Of a stretch of 12,923 nucleotides of DNA, positions 1 to 5,318 are shown piece after piece. A program made the position numbers and the translations under genes. Under the pieces are notes generated by a model. It saw only the letters and a list, made by a program, of their open reading frames with translations, had not been told where the DNA came from and ran no database searches. Source of the stretch: Puniceicoccales bacterium. GTDB taxonomy: Bacteria > Verrucomicrobiota > Verrucomicrobiia > Opitutales > UBA953. Each line of letters opens with the position of its first letter. Position 1 is the first letter of the stretch. The DNA is taken from positions 1 through 12,923 of the forward strand of contig JAITPT010000218.1 in assembly GCA_031289285.1 (NCBI GenBank), in the 5' to 3' direction.

Positions 1-1
1 C

Positions 2-76
2 ATCCTGACCGCCCTCTTCGGCGCCCCCGTTTTCCTCTCCCTAATCCACAAACGCAACCGCGCCGTCGTCGGGTAA
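2..76 (+). CDS. FecCD-type ABC transporter permease, C-terminal end only
   Basis: Only the last 24 codons plus TAA are present; the gene begins left of the window. The visible peptide starts ILTALFGAPVFLSLI and ends in a basic tail (HKRNRAVVG). Established knowledge: permeases of the FecCD/BtuC family (iron-siderophore, haem and cobalamin importers) commonly end with a membrane helix carrying a 'TALxGxPxFLxLL' motif followed by a few basic cytoplasmic residues, and this tail matches that pattern. The inferred role is an inner-membrane channel subunit working with a periplasmic binding protein and an ATPase, both expected outside the window. The substrate cannot be told from this fragment. No other gene follows in the same apparent operon. 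Confidence 0.62.
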   Translation: MLTALFGAPVFLSLIHKRNRAVVG

Positions 77-106
77 AAGGCAATTGCGCCGGGGACATTT
101 GCCCGC

Positions 107-134
107 CGCCCGTCGTCCACCGCCCGTCGCCCAC
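107..134. repeat. 14-bp tandem duplication
   Basis: Two adjacent copies of CGCCCGTCGTCCAC, the second differing by one base (T to C), lie in the gap after the permease gene. Imperfect CCGCC-rich sequence precedes them. No function is evident. Confidence 0.6.
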
Positions 135-143
135 TCCGAAATC

Positions 144-174
144 GACAAAACTTGACTTTTCCCGAAGTTTTGTC
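144..174. promoter_or_regulatory. Perfect 10-bp inverted repeat (operator or terminator candidate)
   Basis: GACAAAACTT (144-153) and AAGTTTTGTC (165-174) are exact reverse complements separated by 11 nt. The dyad is AT-rich, unlike its GC-rich surroundings, and lies 68 nt past the permease stop and 110 nt before the YhcG-remnant ATG. No T-tract follows the right arm, which weakens a classical intrinsic-terminator reading. A two-fold symmetric binding site for a dimeric regulator is equally possible. A TTGACT hexamer overlaps the left arm (153-158), but no convincing -10 box sits at the right spacing. Confidence 0.4.
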
Positions 175-283
175 AATTTGCACGTCTCATGAAAATCATC
201 CGAACAATCGCTAAACCGGAATTCGTCTTCAATAACATCGCTTGACGCCCTTCGCGCCTCTCGTTAACTCACGTCCAATCCCA

Positions 284-550
284 ATGAACGCCCTAACCGC
301 TGCCAACTCGGCACCCGCCGCTCCTGCTGCACCCGCCGCCCCTGCCGCCGTCTTCGGCGAGAACGCGCCATTTTTTGAAAAAGTCGCCACTCTGCTTGAA
401 CGCGCCCGGCACCACGCCGCCCGCCTCGTTGATGTCACCATGAGCGTGACTTACTACTGTGTCGGGCAAATGATTGTGGAAGAAGAACAGTCGGGAAAAA
501 CCCGTGCCCAATACGGACGTGCCTTGCTTAAACCTAAAAACGGCAGTTAA
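284..550 (+). pseudogene. YhcG/DUF1016-family nuclease, N-terminal remnant
   Basis: An 88-residue frame from ATG 284. Residues 1-30 are low-complexity (APAAPAAPAAPAA). From about residue 30 it matches what is known of the DUF1016/YhcG N-terminal domain: a helical stretch (FFEKVATLLERARHHAARLV), then YYCVGQMIVEEEQSGKTRAQ and YGRALLK, the family's 'W/Y-x-I-G-x-x-I-V-E-E-E-Q-x-G-x-x-R-A-x-Y-G-x-x-L-L' signature. Full YhcG proteins run to roughly 350 residues and carry a C-terminal PDDEXK nuclease domain. Here homology stops at LLK, exactly where the 533-694 palindrome begins, and the TAA lies in its left arm. I see no nuclease domain downstream. A TTG at 242 could extend the frame by 14 codons but adds no recognisable homology. 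No clear ribosome-binding site precedes either start. Probably a dead gene truncated by insertion or deletion. Confidence 0.6.
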
Positions 551-694
551 TGCGGGCGGTTTTGCGCAATCTTTTGGCCGTCTGCGGCTTGCCCTTTCCG
601 CTCCACGCACCGCAAGGTGCGCGTCGGGAAATCGCAAACCGCATCCGCCTCAAAATCTTGCGCAAACCCTTCCCGCTGAACTGCCGTTCTTAGG
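533..694. repeat. 162-nt imperfect palindrome (MITE-like element or structured RNA)
   Basis: The outer 16 bases of each arm (533-548, CCTAAAAACGGCAGTT; 679-694) are reverse complements with one mismatch. Pairing continues inward at roughly 70-75 percent, with well-matched blocks TGCGCAA, TGCGG and TTTCC. It ends in a perfect tip, CGCACC-GCAA-GGTGCG (606-621). The midpoint of the outer arms and of the tip is the same, 613.5, so the whole unit is one fold-back. GCAA is a GNRA-type tetraloop. The left arm contains the stop of the YhcG remnant (548-550) and the right arm the stop of folC (690-692). No transposase and no convincing target-site duplication are visible. It could be a non-autonomous mobile element, a bidirectional terminator, or both. 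Confidence 0.75.
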
Positions 695-2755
695 GTAACT
701 TATCTTGCAGGGCCGTTTCGGGGAGGGTGCCACTGCGGAAACGCGCGAGCACCTCGCCAGCAAGATAGACAGAACCAAGGACAAGGATGGTGTCACCAAT
801 GTCGCCAAGGCGACATTCACCAAGGGCAGGAAATAAGGCTTCTACGGTGTCACGGGTAATCTCAAAGGGAAGGTTCTCGAGGGAGACGTTTTCGGGGAAA
901 ACGTTTTTTGGGAGGACGTTCTTAGGGGGAACGTTTTTCGGGAGGATGTTTTCGGGAAAGGCATTTTCGGGAGGGACGTTTTCGAGGAAAACGTTTTTTG
1001 GGGGAGCGCTTTCAGAAGGGATGCTCACGGGGGAGACGTTTTCGGGGAAAACGTTTTTTGGAGAGATGTTTTCAGGGGGAACGTTTTTCAGGGAAACGCT
1101 TTCAGAGGGGATGTTCACGGGGGAGACGTTTTCGAGGAAAACGTTTTTTGGGAGGACGTTTTCGGGGAAAACGTTTTTTGGAGAGGTGTTTTCAGGGGGA
1201 ACGTTTTTCGGGGGGACATTTTCAAAAGGAGTGTTTTCAAAGGAGGTGTTCTCAGGGGAAGCGTTTTTCGGGGAAACGTTTTTTTTGGGGGGGGTTTTTG
1301 GAGGGAGGTTTTTGGGGAAACAAGACTCCAGAACCGAGAAGTCGCAGGCGCGGTCTTGCTCGGGACGGACAAGATGGAAACGACGGGCGTGTCGCACTAA
1401 CATCGCTAACAAGGGGCGAGCACGTTCGGGACCAAGCACACCCGTGATAACCAGCGGCGGACGTCCGGTGTCACGGGCAATTTGCGCGACCAACGGCTCG
1501 ACAGCAGCAGCACATTCAGCGTTGTGCGCAGCGTCAATGATGAGGCGGCGTTGGCGCGAGAGAGGGAAGATTTGCCAGCGCGCCGGCCATTCGACACGCA
1601 AGAGAGAAGCACGGGCAGCAGCAAGAGGTAGGTCGCGACCTTGCGCCTGGGCAAAAAGCTCCGCCGCAAGTAGGGCGAGGGCAGCGTTGGCGTGTTGGTG
1701 GGCACCAGCGAGATTGGTGGGCGGGAAGGCACCCGCCGCGCTAAAACGCTCGCGGACACAAAAGACAGGGGCGGCACACTCGGGGACGCAAGCGGGAGTG
1801 GACGGTGTGGACTGAGTGGACAACGTGGACGGCGTGGACATGGTGGACGGTGTGGACTGGGCGGGAGCAGACTTGGCAGACAGCGATACGGTGCCTGCAG
1901 CTACGGCTGCTACGGCTACGGCTGCGCTGCCTGCTACGGCTACGGTGCCTGCTACGGCTACGCTGCCCGCAGTGGCTACGCTGCCTGCTACGGTGCCTGC
2001 TGCTACGGCTACGCTGCCCGCGGTGGCTACGCTGCCTGCTACGGCAGCTGCGGTGGCTACGGTGCCTGCTACGGCCACGCTGCCTACTGCGGCTACGCTG
2101 CCTGCGGTGCTTTGCTCGCGGGCGATGCGCCGCAAGACGGCTTCGGCGGGGGGGGGAGCAAGCCCAAGGCGACGGGGGTTTGCGGTTTGATGATGCCGCC
2201 CTTTTCGGCGGCGACCTCCTCCAAGGTGCTGCCCAAATACTCCGTGTGCTCGAGACTGATTGATGTAATGACACTCACCACAGGCACGAGAATGTTGGTG
2301 GCATCGAGACGCCCACCCAGACCCGTCTCCACAATCGCGACATCTACCCGCCGCCGCCAAAACTCGAGAAACGCCACCGCCGTCATAAACTCAAAAAACG
2401 ACGGGCGGTCAGCAGGGTCGGCGTCGCCGAGACGCGCAGCGATGGGGAGCAGCTCCGCCGCGTAGTCGCAAACCGCCGCATCGCTCAGCGGGACACGATT
2501 CACCTGCACACGCTCGCCGAGACGGACGAGGTGCGGCGACGTGTAAAGACCCGTGCGCAAACCAGCGTCGCGCAAAATCTGCTCCAACATCGCCGCGACC
2601 GAACCCTTGCCGTTGCTGCCCGCGATGTGGATTGCGGGGACACGCCGCTCAGGGTTTCCCAGTGCCGCCGCCAGCAAACGCATCCGCCCGATACCGAACT
2701 TCGCCCCTTGGCTGCGCATGTTAAACAGCAGCCGTGTCGTCTCCGTGTAGTTCAC
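690..2755 (-). CDS. folC: Bifunctional folylpolyglutamate/dihydrofolate synthase, frameshifted and carrying three repeat insertions
   Basis: Cytoplasmic ATP-dependent ligase adding glutamate to (dihydro)pteroate/folates. From a GTG at 2755, the first frame shows the P-loop IAGSNGKGS (residues 44-52), TSPHL (72-76), FFEFMTAVAF (120-129), VETGLGGRLDATN (142-154), SLEHTEYLG and EKGGIIK, all FolC hallmarks. Homology then jumps to another frame at a G9 run (2148-2156): EAVLRRIA, NLAGAHQHANAALAL, the Mur-ligase-type IIDAAHN (DAAHN at 1521-1535) and the C-terminal ILVLGSVYLAGEVLARF. One extra base in the run restores a single frame of about 688 codons. Three tandem arrays (1889-2109, 1798-1860, 870-1319) add about 245 codons; without them the core is about 443 residues, normal for FolC. 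Divergent from tyrS. No other folC is visible here, and the gene is usually essential, so a sequencing slip, phase variation or -1 frameshifting are all open; a pseudogene is possible. Confidence 0.85.
870..1319 (-). repeat. 15-bp tandem array encoding about 30 pentapeptides within folC
   Basis: Thirty consecutive 15-bp units, read in the folC frame as variants of [F/S/P/L]-P-[K/E]-N-V (for example SPKNV FPENV LPKNV). They sit between the catalytic-domain segment ending VLESC and the C-terminal segment starting ITRDTVEALF. A higher-order 90-bp duplication (six units) is visible: the block with ATGCTCACGG at 1021 recurs as ATGTTCACGG at 1111. Because 15 is a multiple of three, several other frames also stay open here. 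The period is five residues, but it is not the A-(D/N)-L-x-x consensus of pentapeptide-repeat proteins. Confidence 0.9.
1798..1860 (-). repeat. GTGGACNNN tandem array, 7 copies, within folC
   Basis: Seven contiguous 9-bp units start GTGGAC on the plus strand, with three variable bases each. On the folC strand they encode an S-T-x tripeptide repeat (STPSTMSTPSTLSTQSTPST). The same unit, orientation and reading phase recur in the giant gene at 5686-5730. Confidence 0.92.
1889..2109 (-). repeat. Hexanucleotide-based degenerate array within folC
   Basis: A run of GCTACG, GCTGCC, GGTGCC and related 6-bp words with imperfect longer periods. In folC it encodes an Ala/Val/Gly/Thr/Ser stretch such as GSVATAGSVAVAGTVA. 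It begins just after the EAVLRRIA segment and, with the adjacent 9-bp array, separates it from NLAGAHQ. In a normal FolC these two segments are close together. Confidence 0.85.
2148..2156. other. G9 homopolymer at the folC frame break
   Basis: Nine G on the plus strand (nine C in folC). Upstream codons read ...LGLLPPPP, while downstream homology (AEAVLRRIA) is in the frame reached with ten C, or by slipping back one base. The uncorrected frame stops at 2093. This single run explains the split of folC. Confidence 0.85.
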
Positions 2756-2832
2756 GCGGCGGAGTCTGATTTTTTGCCCCCCGCCCGCAATTCATCTTTC
2801 CCATCTACGGGCGAGTTGGTTTCCTTGGCGGC
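2756..2832. promoter_or_regulatory. Divergent folC/tyrS intergenic region
   Basis: These 77 bp separate the GTG of folC from the ATG of tyrS and must hold, or lie next to, the promoters for both directions. It contains a T6 run and a C6 run. I could not identify convincing -35/-10 pairs, operators or a T-box, and no strong Shine-Dalgarno precedes either start. Confidence 0.3.
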
Positions 2833-4014
2833 ATGACACCAGAAGCCCAAATCGCACTGCTCAAGACCCGCGCCGAGGTTTTTCACGGCGAAGCCGAAAT
2901 CGTCGAACGCCTCCGTGCGGGCAAGCGCCTGCGCGTCAAACTCGGCGTGGACCCCACTCGGCCCGACCTCACCTTCGGGCACATGGTGGTGCTCAACAAA
3001 CTTCGCCAATTCCAAGACCTCGGGCACCAAGCCGTCCTCGTCATCGGCGACTTCACGACACGCATCGGCGACCCCTCGGGGCGCTCTGCGGCGCGTCCCA
3101 TTTTGACGGAAGACGAGATAGCCGCGAACGCCGCCACCTACCTCGAGCAGGCGCACAAAATCCTCGACCCGCAAAAAACTGAAGTCCGCCGCAACAGCGA
3201 ATGGTTTGGAAAAATGTCGTTTCTCGACGCCCTCTCGTTGAGCCGCCAGATGACGGTTGCGCGCATGTTGGAGCGCGACGACTTCGCGAAACGCTACGCA
3301 GGCAAGACGCCGATTTCTCTCGTCGAGTTTCTCTACCCGCTCCTGCAAGGGCACGATTCGGTGATGCTGCAATCGGACATCGAGCTGGGCGGCAGCGACC
3401 AGATTTTCAACATGCTCGTCGGTCGCCAGCTTCAAAAAGATGCCGGCCAGCCCGAGCAAGGCGTGCTCGCCATGCCCCTGCTCGTCGGTCTCGACGGCGA
3501 GCGGAAAATGTCGAAGAGCCTTGGCAACTACATCGCCTTCAACCACGCGGCCAAAGACATGTTCGGGCGCGTGATGTCGGTGCCCGACGCGACGATGCGC
3601 GTCTATTACAGCCTGCTCTTGGAGAAGAGCGACGCCGAGATAGCCGCCTTGCAAACGCTCCACCCGATGGAGGCGAAGAAGCAACTCGCCGCTGCGCTCA
3701 CGTCGCGCTTCCACGGCGCAGAGGCGGGCGTGCGCGAACGCGAGCAGTTTGAAAAAGTGTTTTCGCGTCGCGAGACACGCGACGATACGCCGGAGTTTTC
3801 GCTGGCAAAAATCGGCAGCGGCGCGGCAAACGTGACGCTCGTTGACGCACTCGCGGCGACCGCGCTCTTGCCCAGCAAAAAAAAAATACGCCGTCTCGCC
3901 GAGCAAGGCGCAGTGCGCATCAACAACGAGCGCGTCAGCGACATCTTTGTAGCCGTCAAAGCTGGCGACATCGTTCAGGCCGGCAAACGTGTGTTCGCAA
4001 AGTTTGTCGAATAA
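2833..4014 (+). CDS. tyrS: Tyrosyl-tRNA synthetase
   Basis: Class I aminoacyl-tRNA synthetase charging tRNA-Tyr in the cytoplasm; 393 residues, usual for the bacterial enzyme. Visible motifs: KLGVDPTRPDL (36-46); the HIGH-equivalent TFGH (47-50), with Thr-Phe in place of the common HLGH/HIGH; the tyrosine/adenylate-site stretch DIELGGSDQIFN (182-193); and KMSKS (225-229). A C-terminal S4-type RNA-binding domain covers about 334-393 (KKIRRLAEQGAVRINNERV). The long DPSGRS (80-85) region and YPLLQGHDSV are typical of the TyrZ-like subgroup. ATG 2833 is chosen because homology starts almost at once; only weak Shine-Dalgarno signal precedes it. An A10 run (3877-3886) encodes SKKKI just ahead of the S4 core. 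It is followed after 49 nt by yggS, probably in one transcript. Confidence 0.95.
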   Translation: MTPEAQIALLKTRAEVFHGEAEIVERLRAGKRLRVKLGVDPTRPDLTFGHMVVLNKLRQFQDLGHQAVLVIGDFTTRIGDPSGRSAARPILTEDEIAANAATYLEQAHKILDPQKTEVRRNSEWFGKMSFLDALSLSRQMTVARMLERDDFAKRYAGKTPISLVEFLYPLLQGHDSVMLQSDIELGGSDQIFNMLVGRQLQKDAGQPEQGVLAMPLLVGLDGERKMSKSLGNYIAFNHAAKDMFGRVMSVPDATMRVYYSLLLEKSDAEIAALQTLHPMEAKKQLAAALTSRFHGAEAGVREREQFEKVFSRRETRDDTPEFSLAKIGSGAANVTLVDALAATALLPSKKKIRRLAEQGAVRINNERVSDIFVAVKAGDIVQAGKRVFAKFVE

Positions 4015-4063
4015 CACCGCCACCGCCACGCCGCCGCGCCGTCTCTGCGAACAAATTTTTCTC

Positions 4064-4756
4064 ATGCTCACTCGCGAACAATTTCACGCCAACCTCGCTG
4101 CCGTCCGCGCCCGCATCGGTGCTGCCTGCGCAGACGCCGGACGCGACCCGCGCTCCGTCCTCTTGCTGCCGGTGACAAAGACGCATCCTGCCGAGGCAGC
4201 CGCGCTCGCGTTTGAGGCGGGCTACGGCGCGGTCGGCGAGAACCGCGCCCAAGAGGCCGCTGCCAAACGTCCACTCGCGCCCGCTGCGTTGCGCTGGGAA
4301 CTCATCGGCCATTTGCAGTCGAACAAAGCCAAACTCGCGGCTGCCACCTTTGACCGCGTCCAATCGCTGGACTCGCCGGAACTCGCCGAGAAGCTGGGGC
4401 GCAGCTGCGTGGAAATCGGCAAAACGCTGCCCGTCCTTTTGCAAGCCAACGCTGGGCACGACAGCGCGAAAGCTGGTGTCGCCGACTTCGACGCGCTCCT
4501 GCGTCTCGCCGAGACCGCCGCCGCTTGCCCCGCGCTGCGCATCGAGGGGCTGATGACCATTCCCGCGCTCGACGCCGACCCCGCCGTCGCACGTCGCGCC
4601 TTCGACACGTTGCGTGGCTGGCGCGACACGCTTGCGGAGCGCACGGGGCTGGCGTTGCCGCAGCTCTCGATGGGCATGAGCGGCGACCTCGAATCGGCCA
4701 TCGCGGCGGGTGCTACAATTATCAGGGTCGGCACCGCCCTCTTTGGTGTGCGCTAA
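4064..4756 (+). CDS. yggS: YggS/PROSC-family pyridoxal-phosphate-binding protein
   Basis: Single-domain fold-type III PLP protein of 230 residues that binds PLP and buffers vitamin B6 pools and amino/keto-acid metabolism; the family has no firmly assigned reaction. Seen: LLPVTKTHP with the PLP lysine at K39, YGAVGENRAQE (54-64), the family signature IGHLQSNK (81-88), EGLMTIPAL (161-169), LSMGMSGDLESAIAAGAT (201-218) for phosphate binding, and RVGTALFG (221-228). The ATG at 4064 gives the usual N-terminus (helix LTREQFHANLAAVRARI); a start at 3989 would add 25 residues without homology. No clear Shine-Dalgarno is visible. It lies between tyrS (49 nt upstream) and a small conserved-type gene (45 nt downstream), all on one strand. 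The usual proC or cell-division neighbours are not in view. Confidence 0.92.
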   Translation: MLTREQFHANLAAVRARIGAACADAGRDPRSVLLLPVTKTHPAEAAALAFEAGYGAVGENRAQEAAAKRPLAPAALRWELIGHLQSNKAKLAAATFDRVQSLDSPELAEKLGRSCVEIGKTLPVLLQANAGHDSAKAGVADFDALLRLAETAAACPALRIEGLMTIPALDADPAVARRAFDTLRGWRDTLAERTGLALPQLSMGMSGDLESAIAAGATIIRVGTALFGVR

Positions 4757-4801
4757 GCTGCGCCGCACACCGCACACCGCTTAACACACAGGGAAACGAC
4801 A

Positions 4802-5083
4802 ATGGCAAAAGGGCGGGCGGGAACGCACACATCGGTCATAGACGCGGCGAAGCTATTTGTGTCGCTGATGGAGGCGTGTGGGCGTGTGTCGCGTGGTGTG
4901 ATTGCTGCGAACGTCGGCTCTGCGGGACACACGATAAAGGTGTTGCCGCAGCGCGGCGCGTTGCGGGTGACGGTCACCGCAAAAGGCGCGAAGCAGGAGT
5001 TTCATGTTTATGGCATCAGCCTTGATGCGATGCGTGCGCTCTTGGGCGACCCGCGCCTCGGGCACTTTTTGGTGAGGATGTGA
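4802..5083 (+). CDS. Small conserved-type protein, possibly DUF2103-like
   Basis: 93 residues from ATG 4802, preceded by AGGGA seven bases upstream, the clearest ribosome-binding site in the window. The layout is an N-terminal THTSVIDAAKLFVSLMEAC helix, a turn RVSRGVIAANVG, then beta-rich KVLPQRGALRVTVTAKGAKQ and EFHVYG, ending LGHFLVRM. From memory, small DUF2103-type predicted metal-binding proteins share an N-terminal 'HT(S/T)', a 'V..G.I' turn and a C-terminal 'L.v.v.g...Q.f.vy' strand pattern. The resemblance is suggestive but not proven, and I see no clear metal ligand cluster beyond scattered His and one Cys. It is probably the last gene of the tyrS-yggS run; its stop codon abuts the left arm of the 5084-5306 inverted repeat. 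HPr was considered and rejected. Confidence 0.7.
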   Translation: MAKGRAGTHTSVIDAAKLFVSLMEACGRVSRGVIAANVGSAGHTIKVLPQRGALRVTVTAKGAKQEFHVYGISLDAMRALLGDPRLGHFLVRM

Positions 5084-5306
5084 GCGGCGGGCGGGGGCAC
5101 GGACACACGGACACACACGGACGCACACAGACACACACGGACACCGGCAAAGCGAGTAGCACATGGCAAGCCGCTGCCCTCGCGCCCCGCGCCCGCACCT
5201 ACGCGCCCTTGCGCCGACTCTCGCCCGCACCTCGCTTGCTCGCCCCCGTCCGTGTGTGTCCGTGTTTGTCCGTGTGCGTCCGTGTGTCCGTGCCCCCGCC
5301 CGCCGC
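5084..5306. repeat. Long inverted repeat filling a convergent gap (terminator-like or fold-back element)
   Basis: Arms 5084-5142 and 5248-5306 (59 bp each) are reverse complements with four mismatches. The outer 14 bp (GCGGCGGGCGGGGG and complement) are perfect. The next 45 bp in each arm are units of 7, 8, 10, 10 and 10 bp of the GTCCGTGTNN family, mirrored exactly. An inner match, AAGCGAG/CTCGCTT (5150-5156 and 5231-5237), continues the symmetry. The left arm starts on the base after the small gene's stop; the right arm ends 12 bp before the giant gene's stop. As RNA from either strand it would form a very stable hairpin, so bidirectional termination is likely whatever its origin. The inner 105 nt hold no supported gene. 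Confidence 0.88.
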
Positions 5307-5318
5307 TTGCTCGCGCCC

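Noticed and set aside
474..698. Plus-strand 74-codon frame through the palindrome
   Set aside because: It overlaps the YhcG remnant in another frame and simply reads through the fold-back; no independent coding evidence.
917..927. 11-nt match (CGTTCTTAGGG) to the right arm of the 533-694 palindrome
   Set aside because: Short and embedded in the low-complexity folC array; a chance match is likely, and nothing else of the element is nearby.
870..1319. Pentapeptide-repeat protein domain (quadrilateral beta-helix)
   Set aside because: The consensus is P-[KE]-N-V-x with many prolines, not A-(D/N)-L-x-x, so the fold is not expected.
787..1815. Long plus-strand reading frame (342 codons) with Phe-Gly-rich pentapeptides
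   Set aside because: It lies opposite folC; its openness comes from the 15-bp array, and the rest has no recognisable homology while folC motifs are clear.
2752..4071. 439-codon minus-strand frame opposite tyrS
   Set aside because: Shadow of tyrS, whose TFGH, KMSKS and S4 features define the coding strand.
4802..5083. HPr-type phosphocarrier
   Set aside because: The size and an early His tempted this, but the HPr active-site His-x-Arg-Pro context and regulatory Ser motif are absent.
5098..5292. Possible CRISPR array
   Set aside because: Units are 7-10 bp, contiguous, with no spacers, and no cas genes are present.
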